Of a DNA stretch of 64,000 nt, positions 35,651-46,985 are shown in pieces; position 1 is the first letter of the stretch, and the number at the start of each line of letters is the position of its first letter. The notes beneath the pieces are model-generated. The model had not been told where the DNA came from and made no database searches. It was given only the letters and a program-made list of their open reading frames with translations. The stretch is from Chamaea fasciata (lineage: Eukaryota; Chordata; Aves; Passeriformes; Sylviidae): assembly GCA_029207755.1 (NCBI GenBank), contig JARCOQ010000017.1, positions 11,234,945-11,298,944 of the forward strand, read 5' to 3'. The position numbers were made by a program, and so were the translations under genes.

Positions 35651-38600
35651 GCTCTGAAAACCAGATTTATGCGACTGGAGCCCCCATGGAGATCATAGGC
35701 GACCTCACCAGAAACACTGGACTAGAACAGTCCTTGCACGGAGGACAAATATTCCAGCCTTCCCTTTGCTTAGTGCTTCTGATAAAATGTCCCTGCAATT
35801 CTAAACTGGTACAGATTATAAATCCTGAGTTTTAGGAAGGGAAGGCAGGTTGGAAACTACTCAGGGTATGAGACGAGCTTCATAAGGGACAGCAAGAGGG
35901 GCCAATGTGCTAAAGAAACAAGATTTAAACTATGATATTGTGTGCATTCTCAGCAAGTTTTCAGGGTATTCAGATGAAACGTATTCAGGTTTGTTACCTA
36001 TTTAGAATATTTTTAAGAAGCAACAATTGTCCATGGCTGAGCTTGTGCATTCACAAGAGAACTGCCACCCCAGGAGGAGAGATACTGAAAGACAGGGTGG
36101 TTTTGGATCTCAGGCCTTCCACTGCTATGCTTTCCGAGAGAGTATTAGATTTGTTTGTAAAGTCTTCACCAGCATTTTCAGAGAGTTATGTGGTTGCCTG
36201 GATAGCTACAGAGATCTGTGGGTCTTCTTGAAGTGATGCCCCTGAACTGCAAAAAAACCCATGGGGGGACAAGGGGAGGAAGGCAGAGGAAAAAAAGAGG
36301 TTTGTCTGTGCCTGTTTTCAGTGTCCTGGAGTTGTTTCCTTGCCATCAGCCTTCCTTGCAGCCTCCTTTTTGTTGTTTTATTATAGGAGAGAGCTTCCTT
36401 GATCCTGTCTGCGAAGAAGGCAACAAACCCCCAAATTCCACCCCAGCAGGGTGTGCTCAGGGGCCCCATCCCTGTATGTGAGAGCAGGCAGGGATGAGGG
36501 CAGCAGGGCTGGCTGATGGCAGCCAGGAGAGGTGAACATGACACAGGATAATGTACTGCACAGAACCTCTGAGCATCTCCCCTTAACGAACAAATATGAC
36601 TATTAAAAAAATACATTTCATAATAACAACTCAGCTCTGCAGTCAGGTTCTGCAGTGGCTGAGTGATGCTTTATTAGCTCAGACATTGCTGCGTAGAGAG
36701 CACTTGCAGTCTTTGCCCTTACACTTAATAACTCACTAAGCATGAATGGGCTCAGTAATTCATTCCTTGTCTTGTGTGACTGCTCAGAAACCTCATTGGG
36801 TTGGAATTTATGGTTTGTTCTTGCAAGACTGTGAGCACCTCCTGCAGGTCTGTGACGGCCCCCTGCACCTGCTAACCTGAGCCCAGAGCCGAGGGGAGCT
36901 GAGTACCACCAGCACCAGCACCTCCTCCTCAGCTATGCTGAGACAGGATGAGCACATCTGCATCAGGCTTTTGTAAGAATGTGAGTTTGGCTGCTCCCTG
37001 ATCTTGCACTTTGGTCCTCTGTGGCTCCTAGGCAATCATATTTTTGTGTCCCTTACCATACAATTCAGAGTTTTGTGAGGCTGGAGAACAAGTGCATTAT
37101 GACCTTATAAAGACGAGAAAGGAAATCTTAGCTAAGGGAAATAGAGGAGGCACTTCAGAGGTAACTATTGAAATTTCTTCCTGGAGAATTCTTTGTTGGA
37201 CCCCTGGACTCACAGAGAGTAGAACTGCCTGATATGGGGTTTAGCAGTTCTTCCTCAGTATTTTGAAGCCATGCTGTCCAGTAAAGTGGGGCCAGATTGA
37301 CCATTTCTGGTGGCTGTAAGGCAGAATCGTGAAGGGAGGGGAACATCTATAAAACCCCTCTATGGTTTAATGAATGTGTGGTGTAATACAATCTAACAGC
37401 ACAACTGAGGGCATGACAGGAACAATAAACAGATCCATAAACCAGAGTGTACCTGAAGTTCTCCCCTCCATGGTGGGACAGCAATGCTGTACAGAGGAGG
37501 ATCAACTCCTCAGCACTGTCAGATAAAGCACAGCCTTTTAATGCCAAACCCCTTGATTACTGGCAAATATTGCCCTTGAAAAGCTGCCTGAGACAAGCAA
37601 GAGACACAGCAGTAAGCAGCCAAGAGGTTCTGCCCACAGCTGCTGATGCATCCCATGCTCGGAGCTGTCACTCAGTGCTGGGAGACCCCAGCCCTGGCTA
37701 AGAGCATATGTAGGCAAATGAGCAGCCTTGAAGGGAAACTCTGGATCCTCCAGTACAAACACAAGGCAATTAACATTTCCTGTGGGTTTTTTGTGCTGTC
37801 CTCTTTACTGTTTTTAAAGATGGGAACACTGAGTTGAGTGACAGATTCTTCCTTCCTTCTCCGGATCCTACTGCTCTTTTCTTGCAGTAATCTCCAATAC
37901 TGGCATTTTCAAAGAGACTGAGGAAGTGAGAGTCCCTAAAGGGACATAAACATCCAGTGCCCTTGGGAAAGCCCAGACTAGGCTATCTATGAACATGAAA
38001 GCAGAGCCTCCCAAACCTGTGAGGCAGAGACATGCAGGGTGGAAACAAACAGAGATGGAGGGATGTGATTTATTCAAGGTCATTCACAAGGTCAGATGCA
38101 GAGCTGGGAAGCAGCACTTGTATCACCAACCTCCCTGTTAGGATTTCAAACACTGAGTGATCCTCCCTCTCCCTCAAAACACAGACTGTTTCCTCACTCA
38201 CCCAAACTTCGTGTAAATCAGGAGCAAACACCTCACAAGTTCCCAGTGTTATTTCATGAGCAAGTGGGGAGTTGGGCTGTGCTTAATGCTCAGATTCTCC
38301 TGGGATTTTCAGCAGGAGTCAGATGCCTAAATACCTTTGTGAATTAAGTCGTGAGTGTCTTCGTTCATTAATGAAGAAAAAGCAGGGAAAAGCACAGCTG
38401 TAATTAGAGCAAAAGGAATGCCAGGGAGTAGCTGCATGAATAGGCTCTGATATTAAAAAGGATTGGCTCCAAGCTCACTGGTGCTCATTGGCATGAAAGA
38501 GAGTTCTGCTCACTGGAGCGTGCAGCAGTGCTCTGTAAATATGAGAACCAACACATTCCAGTCCTGCAGCCATTTGGAGGGTGAACATTTCAAGCTGGAA

Positions 38601-40359
38601 AGCGTGAGAGGAAAGCCAAGTGTCCATGCCCTGGGAGAGCACAGTGGCAGTGTCCACTTCAAGGGTCACCCTCCCATGGCAGGGAACAGGCAACTCTGTC
38701 CACCATGTGTGTGTTACTCCAGGTTTTTAAATTCTAAATATTTAGGACTCACACGTGATGCTTAGGACTCACATTCTGCCCACATGCAAGGGAAGAGTCT
38801 GAATAAAGCTGAGCAGACAGGAAAAAGCTGGCACCTTCTGAGGAGTTTATGGGTGGGAGGAAAGGATAGTTGCTGAAAATTGCTCATGGTGAGAGTGCAA
38901 AGCAATTCCTGCAGCTCCCCACATCTATGGCTGGAGCCTGGCTTGCTTTCAAGACAAAAAACTCCAACAGAGCAGACCTTGTCCAAAGATTTTTTTGCAC
39001 ACATTATTCCTTGGCCATGATTCTTGCAACAGGCAACTCTTGGACTTCCTGGGAAATGATCTCCAACGTGATGATTGTGTGCAGCAGACTCCCTCACCAC
39101 CTGAAAGGTGTTGGGGAATCAGATCCTACCAGATCACATCTAACCAGTTTTGCCTGTTTGGAAAACCACAATGAAATACATTTTGGGTCAAACCCCCTCT
39201 GTGGCTGTGGGCACAGTGCTGGTCCATGCCTTCTGTTTGCTCTCAGAGCCAGCTTTGTGCACACACACCAGTACTGAGAGGCTGAAGTGCTCTGATAATT
39301 ATGGGGTGAGGAGGAGAAAGAAATTAGGCACCCGAGGGGCTTCATCAGGCAAGAGCTTTGCTAAGTGTAAAGGATGTGGGAACAGGATGATTTGCCCTGA
39401 CTCAGAAGCCACCACATTAATTTTATTTATTTATATTTATTTGTGAGATGGGCTGGCACTGAATGTTAAGATCATTTTGAGTAATGTCTCTGATGCTTTG
39501 ACCCTGGCAATGGAGATAAATGATTTGTGAAATTACTGTGAGCTTCGCTGGATAATCTGATTGTCATTTAACCAATACAACAAACATGGTCAAACACATG
39601 GCACAGCTCTAGATATAAATCAGATGGCTTCAGTAAAATCTTGTTCAGAAGGGTTTTTTCAACTGTCCCAGGAGAGCACCAGCTCTGCTGGAGCTGGTGT
39701 GGATGCAAAAGGGTCACCCCTGCCAGCAGGACCATGACTTTGGTGTTTGTTGGGCACAGCTGGGACGAGGAATAGCTTTCCTTTGAACCTCTGACACAGT
39801 GGAATTGCCAACTGAACCTTTAAAATCCAGTCCGTGTTTGCATATGGAGTAGGAATAGCACTGCACAATGGTAAAAGATGTTTAGGAACAAATTCTCTAA
39901 ATTTAGTGTCATTACTTAATTTGATCTTTGAAACTAATAATAAGCAACACTAATTTAGCTTCCTCTTATCTTCTGAATAGAAATTGTGAACTTCTGAGGG
40001 AATTGGAATCTGCCTGGTGAGATCTAAATTTAGCTCAAGTGACAAGTGGCAGCCCCTATCTAATCCCACTTTAATCTGACACCTAATCCTTGCATTTGTG
40101 CAAAAATTAACACCTTCTGCTGAATTCCCTTCTGCCAATGTGCGTGGGATTGTTTGGGCACTTGAGGCTCTCAGGTGCAAGCCTAATTTGTAGATGAAAT
40201 AGATAATTTTATAACTATTCTCGGCGAGAGCATCTGTTTTATCAACTTGTCACCAGGAAAACTTTTACATCTTTTTAACCCGTGGTTTGAGAGCCCCAAG
40301 CAGCGCCTGTATAAACCTCGTTCTACCAGCTGGAAATTGTGGGGGTTTTGCCACGGCAG
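35651..40359. other. Unique non-coding DNA
   Basis: No gene or transposon is recognised. Frames are at most 136 codons (36206-36616 on - strand, 38870-39277 on + strand), without domains. The word TAGGACTCACA occurs twice near 38742 and 38763. A (TTTA)n tract lies at 39417-39443. Confidence 0.5.
39417..39443. repeat. (TTTA)n microsatellite
   Basis: Five TTTA/TTTATA units, 27 bp, AT-only apart from the flanks. Confidence 0.8.
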
Positions 40360-40730
40360 ACAAGGACGAACGACCTCATAGACACAGAAGACATCCCGGC
40401 CAGGGCGCACAGACAAAGCAGCTGGGCACTTCAGCTGCCCTCTGGATGCACAGCGGGGTGAGAGGCGGCTCCTGCTGCCTCCCACCAGCCCGTGTCCCTG
40501 GGGGGAACAGCAGCAGCAGCAGCAGCAGCAGCAGAGTGTCCCTGGGCAGTGTTTGGGGCAGCAGGGGCTCTGTCTGCCCTGCCAGCCCCGTGTGCACAGC
40601 CTGAGGTGCAGACAGCAGAGGCTCCACTGTGTCTTTGTCCCAGGGTGACCAGGCAGAACACCGAGACCTCACGCCTGCAGCCCACCCGGGCTGAGCCTCA
40701 GCGTTTTCCAGCACCTGAAAGACTAATAAG
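40360..40730. other. GC-rich patch with a CAG repeat
   Basis: This is one of two clearly GC-rich patches in the window, with scattered CpG (for example CGGCCAGGGCGC near 40400). A TATAAA occurs just before it at 40309-40314. Overlapping frames of 81-121 codons on five frames arise because GC-rich DNA has few stop codons. I see no protein similarity. It could be a small CpG-rich regulatory patch or an unrecognised old repeat. Confidence 0.35.
40508..40534. repeat. (CAG)9 trinucleotide repeat
   Basis: Nine uninterrupted CAG units on the + strand. In different frames it would give runs of serine, alanine or glutamine, and on the other strand leucine or alanine; none of these frames is a credible gene. 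Likely polymorphic. Confidence 0.95.
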
Positions 40731-41877
40731 GGACTAAGCAAGCTGAGCTACAACCCACAGCAAGGGCTTTCTCAATTTTGCCATCTCTCTTCAGAGCAGC
40801 AAAATGTTTTGTTATTTCGTATTGTTCTCCCTTTTTTGTGCTTGTAGGCACCTTGTTTATTAAATAAATAGTTTTTTTCCACTTTTCTGTAAAAGGATTT
40901 TTTCCCAAACCAGCATTAAAAAAAAAAAAAAGGCGTTTAGGTTTGCTTTCCCAAAGGACCCTATTGGTGGTTTCCTTCCAAAATTACCCTAAACCACGTC
41001 AGACTTTTAGATTTAAATCTGCAGAGTAAGTGGCTGATGAGGGTGACAGATGAGCATGGATGCCTTAGACTTCCCCATGGAGCAACCAGCCTTGCTTATA
41101 GACAAGAAGGTTAACTGCCCCTGCCCTCCAAAAATGTTAAAAAATATAAAGGGGTATAAATACATACCTTGGAGTAGAGAGGGTTTTTCCCCCTCTTGCC
41201 TACACAGTAGATTATAGTTAATTAAACCTCTGCTCACATAAACAGAACAAGAAAGGATGTAAAAGTAATGAGCTGACAACGCGGTCTGTATTATGTTGGG
41301 CTTCTAAGAGAATTTAATTTGGAGAAGAATTATGCACAGGCTGAAAGACAGTCCATTAAACTGAGCCAACTGTCTGGAAAGAGATAAAATAAAAAATAGA
41401 AGTGTTCTGCCTCTTGTGAAACAAAGACCAGGCTGCACCTTCCTCTTACTTTGAGGGTGGCAGGGCTGCACAGGCAGGGACAAGTGGCCAGGTGACCACG
41501 AGTCCCTCCATGGGGTCAAAGACACCTGGCACCTTCTAGACAAACATTGGTAATACTGACTCTGATAAAGCCCATTTTACTTAAGCCTCTGGGAGATGAT
41601 GTTGATGAGAAATTAAAGGATTCGTTGCTTTCCAATTATGACAAAAATAATTTTGAGTAGAATTAAATTTTTCTTTTAATTGTCTACGCAATTTTAAGAA
41701 AAAAAAATCTACAAGTACTGTTCACTTTGGATTTAAAAAAGCTTTACATACAACCTCTTCTCCAGCCACTCCTAGGGGGAAGAATGATATTATTTTTAAG
41801 TTGCTTATAAGAGGGTCCACCTCAGTTTAGCTCCTGTGTACAATGCTCATTTGTTGACTGTTTATCTTTGTGATTAA
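40731..41877. other. Unique non-coding DNA
   Basis: AT-rich, no gene or transposon recognised. An A14 run lies at 40918-40931. There are scattered TAATT words, and frames are below 90 codons. Confidence 0.55.
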
Positions 41878-41929
41878 AATAAACATTAGTTAATTCAAGA
41901 AGCAAAAAAAAAAAAAAAAAAGAAAAAAA
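41878..41929 (+). other. AATAAA followed by A18: possible retroposed mRNA 3' end
   Basis: An AATAAA polyadenylation signal at 41878-41883 is followed 20 bases later by an uninterrupted A18 (41904-41921), then G and A7. That spacing is what the 3' end of a reverse-transcribed mRNA would leave. The sequence upstream to about 41300 shows no reading frame or transposon that I recognise, so no parent gene can be named, and no flanking target duplication was found. It may equally be a chance A run. Confidence 0.35.
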
Positions 41930-44900
41930 GCACACTACAAACAGGGTTTTTTTCCTCTCAGCAGCCTTGAAGACATTCACCTTAAAGAGCTTTTTATCAT
42001 TTATTCTGGTATTGGCTCTGAACAGGTTCATTGATTTCAGGGCAGGTACTCTAGTTGCACTGAAGTAAGTGAAAAAATTGAGTTGTTTCTGTTTGTCCCT
42101 ATTGCTTTGTTCAGCTCTTTTGCCTCTCCTGTGTTTGTGGAAAATTTCAGGAGGTGCAGGCTGCAGTTTTGTATCAGCACTTAGAAAGGAAGGAAGGAAG
42201 ACTCTGAAAAGGAAAATGTGAGGGAACATTTCAATTTGCTTTGTTTTTGCCAGCTGGCCAGGTGCCGAAGGAAGGCATCAGGGGAGAGCCCAGCACTGGG
42301 CTGGTGAATGGAGAAGTTCTATCTGCTCCCCTGCACACCCCTCAGCCTTTGTTTGGGTGGGCAGCAGTGATTACCACGGCAGGAGCATTATCTCCCTGCT
42401 TCCAAAGGGATGAAATCTGGCAGGGTCCATTTGGATTGTATATTGACAATAATCCTTTCGTTTCCAAGAACCACAAAGGCCCTTAAAATAAATACCAAAG
42501 CCGAGAAAAAAATAAAACTGTCAACATTTCGACTGAGATGCTCAGAGAAGTTGGGCTCTCACTCAGCAAAACATTTATAACACAGGCTGAAAGGGCTGCT
42601 GGAAGTGCTGCCCCAGCAGCTCACAGATGCTGTTTGCTGCGACAGCTGCACGTGGGAGGTTTGGGGACACAGCTGTCACTGCACCCTGGGCTGTCACTCC
42701 TCCCAGCTCTGCCAGCAGCACTGGCTCCATCCACATCTCCCAGTTTCTCAGATAAATAACCCTGAGTGGTGTCTGGGCATTTGGGACTGGGCCTTGTAGG
42801 ACAGCAGGTTGTTGGAGGGGTATGCTCTTCACCGTGTGGGCTCTGAAGGAGGATGTGGGGCTGCAGCAAAGGAGGAGGTGTTGCTGAGTGTGGCTGTGTG
42901 AAGGACCAAGGGACATGTGGCAGATCTCCAAGGGTTTTTCTCTCCTTCTGGGCATCCTCTGGCCCTCAGCCCCAGCTGCACTGAGTCCCAGCAGCCCTGG
43001 AGAGGGAGAGAAGCTGGAGGATGGGTGGTAGAAAAGGCTGGGAGCTCCTGCAGTGAGCTGCACTCCTCTGCCCACCACATCCAGAGCCAAGGGAGCAAAG
43101 CTGAGACATGTGAATGACTTTCCTTGTGGGATTGAACTCTTTTTCAGGCTCCAGAGTTTGCAAATAAGTTATTTCCAGTGAGATGCAGACCAGCTGTAGG
43201 AAAGGAACTTGTTAAGCCACATCCATGAGCATGTTCACCCAAGAGCTGGTACTTGCAGACTTTCTGGAAATTGAGCTGGGGTTGATCAGCTCTTTGACAT
43301 GATGTGGCAAACCCACTCTACTCTATATTAAAGGTGCTATAGGCAGAAGCTGACTTAGCTCCCCAGCCCTGGAAGCATTCCCTCGAAGCCAGATGTCTTT
43401 TGCCCATTTCTTTAGACACTCCTTAGCCACCTTTCCCATCCATATCAGAAGTGCATTGCCATGAATCCTTTCCTGTGTCTTGTCTCCATTCAGGGTGCAT
43501 GGCTAGGACTTGGCTCCTTCCAACATCCCTTTTTTACAGCCCTACCTTAAAATAAGCTCAGGGATTCTTTACAGCTGGGTGTGCTGAACTACAAAGTGAT
43601 GGTGCTAGAATGTACCTGCAGCCCGTGAGCTGCTGGGGCCCACAATGTTGCACATCTCTGCCTAAGGGAGGCTGAAAACAAACAAAATTCTTCTCTGTGG
43701 TTATTTTAACAAAATCCATGCTCAGAGAGATCCTGCAGAAATGACATGTCCCACGCTGCTGGTGCTAACTGGAAACCAGCTGGAAATTCTTGCCAAGAAA
43801 CACTGATTCGCAGTTGAGCTCCGAGCATGATCTGAGCCCTTCTGGGTGTTTTGTTCCCAGTCTGTGTGCCCCACAGGTTGCTCACCAGGTGCTGGCACCC
43901 TCTCCAGCTGTTGGACATCCCGTCAGATCCTGGGCTTGCCTGGCATCATCTTCTTGTTTTTAGTGGGGGATTAGAAGTTTAAGGCCTCGGAGCTTAATGG
44001 CGTCAACGGGTGGAGAGCGTGGCACTGGCTGTGAAAATGACAAAAATCAATAGCTAATCCAGTGCAGTCAGTCAACCTTTTCAAAGCCTCATTCCTATTG
44101 ATTTCCAGGAGCTGCTCTTCCTGTCCCTTGACGTAATCAGTCTGTTTGCTCAGCAGACAGACTCGCTCTCTTCCACTCTCCCCCTCACTTTTTTAGGCTT
44201 TTTACACTTAGAAATGGATTACTTAGATCCCCCTAGCTTTTCATCTCTGTAGCTGTTGTCAGAGGAATGATTAAAGGGGAGGCAGGCTGGGCAACCATCT
44301 CCTACAAATCAAGGGAGAGTTGACCCAGGGTGTGATGGATGTCTCAGGGAAGGAGCAGGCAGGCTTTGACGTGGGAGAAATGGAGAACATCTGGTCAGGT
44401 TAGATAGTTACAATTCAGGTGGTGAACGCAGGAAAAAAGGATCACTCCCCTCTCCTTTTCCCATCACTTTGAAGATGCATCAGAGTCACCACACCAACAG
44501 AAAAGTCCCTGTGGCTCTATATGAAATTAGGGATTGAATTGCAGTACCTTGGAGCAACATTTCCTCTTGCAGAGGGGATAACAGAGTTTTTCCTTCACCC
44601 ACACTGCTCTGGCTGTTTGAAACACAAATTTTAGGGGCATCCAGACCCCTTTTAAAAAACCACCATTATGAGGACACCTGCTGCTAGAACCCAGTGTAGT
44701 GGTGCTGAGCTGGATCACCCCTGGGCAGAAGGCTGGAGTCTCTTCTGGATGTGTGAGGTGACTTCCCCACACCTCAGCATGGCCCATCCCCAAAACACAA
44801 AGCCACAAAAAAGCAGCAAGGCAGGTAGGAAACTTTGGCCACAGGCTCAGCAAGGGATAGTCCAGTCTTTCCAGACTGACTCATGGCCATCCACTGCTCT

Positions 44901-45048
44901 GAAATAAGGCTCAGTTCACAGCAAACTGGAGTGTGTTTGAGATTAAAACAGCCATTAACAGGTGTGCTTAGTGATGCTTTAAACCAGCTCTAAGAACTGA
45001 ATTGACCTAAAAGGTAATAGGAGAATAAACGTATTTTGCATTGGCAAA
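41930..45048. other. Unique non-coding DNA
   Basis: No gene or transposon recognised. A GGAA repeat lies at 42184-42201. Frames up to 171 codons (42575-43090, - strand) overlap frames on other strands in a relatively GC-rich stretch and have no domain. Nothing else structured was seen. Confidence 0.5.
42184..42201. repeat. (GGAA)n microsatellite
   Basis: About four AGGA units, 18 bp. It is very short; repeated GGAA cores could also bind ETS factors. Confidence 0.7.
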
Positions 45049-45120
45049 TTAAAACAAAACAAAACAAAACAAAACAAAACAAAAACAACACAAAACAAAC
45101 AAACAAAAACCCAAAAAACC
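45049..45120. repeat. (AAAAC)n microsatellite
   Basis: About seven AAAAC units at 45050-45085 are followed by irregular CAAA/CAACA units and an A-rich end. The minus strand reads as (GTTTT)n, which explains the phenylalanine-rich frames there. Confidence 0.95.
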
Positions 45121-46589
45121 CAGCAACTGTGATGGTTATGCAGATGTTGAGGCGTGAGGGCATCTGCAGAGGGTGTATCTGCAGTGTGAGAGAGCTCCAA
45201 AAACACTGGAAAATGCTGCAAAATCTATGGGAGAGCCTTTCCCTGCCCATGGCCCTGCTGTCTCTCCCCACTGCCGTGGCACAGAGAGGACAGTGCAGTC
45301 ACACAGGGCTGCAGCAGCCAGTGGTGGCCACACCTCAGAGCAAGACCCCAGGAGGGAAACAATCCCCTGCCCCAAACGTGCAAACCAAGCACAGAAGGGA
45401 GACCAGAAAGGGAAAGTAGATCACCTGGGACTTCCCAGCAGCTTCCCCAGCCCTGCAGTCAGAGCAGGGCAGTGCTGATGTTTGAGCCGGGTGGGTGCTG
45501 TCCTTTCAAAGGCTTGTTCACTGCTCCGAGCTGACCTGGCACTGTTAACATAGGGAGATAAGGAAGCATAATTTGCTGTAATGTTTTTCTCCCCAGGCTG
45601 TTTTGTCGTGCCTCGAACACAGCAGATTAATTTTGCCTGTCAAATCCAGTTACATTTCATTCCATCTCCTGTAGCTGGGATCAGAGGGCAGACATTTATC
45701 AGGCGAGCAATTGAATTACCAAATTGCATTCCTAAACCAACTGAACAAAAAAGCCCCTTTGTGACTCTTTTCTTGAGGGGGAAACCCGAACACCCAGCAT
45801 TTTTCCTTGGGAGTTGTACTGAAACATCTGCTGTCATTAGACCCACCAGAACGACTCCAGCAGAGCAGCAGCAATGGAAGAGCAAGATCTGCTCAGCAGA
45901 GGCCCATTTCTGAACAACGCTCTTAATGCTGTTTCCTCTGATAGAAATTCTGCCATCCACACAAATATATCCTTTCCTGAGCTGCAGCTTTCAGCAGCAA
46001 AAGCACCTTTGAGCCTGTTGGTCCCTTTTGCCCCAGGCTAGCACCCTGTCCAGTATAACAGGCTGAGGGGTTTGTGCAGTTTGATTTCCAAATGATCAAA
46101 GTGCTGCACCACAGCCAGGCCCCAGCTCCTGAGCCCTGGGGATGTCACTCCTTCTGGTCCCTGGCTCAGGCTGCAGGATCCCTGTGTGGGGAACTCCCCA
46201 CTGGTGCTCTCAAGGTTGCTCTGTCCCTTTTGCTCATGTGAGACAGAACTGTATTTTCTGGTGACAAAGAGACAATTTTTTCCAATACAAAGGATGCTGT
46301 ATTTGCCAAGAAGAGCAGAAGGATTGCTGCAAGGCACAGTGAGATGTAGCTGGATGTATTCTATTCCTGAAGGCTGGTAGCTCCCTCAGGTGCTGGCCAT
46401 GGTCTCACTTCTCCCTGGAGTCCTGCATTGCCTGAGGAACCCGAGGGTTTCCAGCTCTCCATCTGCCAGCCTGCCCCATCTGACAGGCCCCTGTCCACTT
46501 CTGTCACCTGCAAGGGTTTGTACCCCACTCTGACCCTTGGCTTTGATACGGTTTAACACTTGGCCAGAGTGTAATGAACCACGTGTAAA
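45121..46589. other. Unique non-coding DNA
   Basis: No gene or transposon recognised. Frames up to 127 codons read through the AAAAC repeat or the GC-rich sequence after it; none resembles a known protein. Confidence 0.5.
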
Positions 46590-46985
46590 TGTATCAAACT
46601 CTGAGGGTCCAGCCCTTGCAGATTGGCTTAAAATAATTTTAGCGAGACTGCTCTTCAGAGGTGTTTTGTAAAGCAAAAGGTTTAATAAATGAAAAATAAC
46701 AAACGTTACAGAAAACAAAAGAAAAGCTGAGCACAGGTGTCCAAGAAACCTCGGACACCCTGCTAGAAACACTCCAAAAAGCCCCTTACTTCCTTTGCGC
46801 TCCTCCCTAAATACTTAATGTTTTAGGAGGAACAATCTGTCTTGCTGCCAATAGGGAGAGGTGCAGGATTTGAAGAAGGATGACAAGGTCCAATAAGTGT
46901 TTATCTCTTGGCACTGAGCCAGTTACTCTCAGGTCAGCAAAGAAGTTTCTGGGTTCTTTACCTTATAAGAAATTCAAAGCGTGAG
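46590..46985 (-). mobile_element. LTR-like fragment (probable ERV)
   Basis: Read on the - strand, it shows inverted CCAAT words in 'CTTATTGGACC' and 'CCCTATTGGCAGC', a TATA-like 'AAGTATTTAGG', then 'CTTTTGTTTTCTG', a 'TTTATTAAACC' poly(A)-like signal and 'GAAGAGCAGTCTCGC'. The order fits U3-R-U5 of a bird retroviral LTR. Boundaries are approximate and no target duplication is identified. No retroviral protein remnant is seen next to it. Confidence 0.5.

Noticed and set aside
40376..40741. Poly-leucine, poly-serine and poly-alanine frames
   Set aside because: All derive from the (CAG)9 repeat read in different frames.
42575..43090. 171-codon minus-strand open frame overlapping several others
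   Set aside because: Several frames on both strands are open together in a GC-richer patch, which points to low stop density and not to a gene.
44979..45271. Phenylalanine-rich minus-strand frames
   Set aside because: They read through the (AAAAC)n microsatellite.
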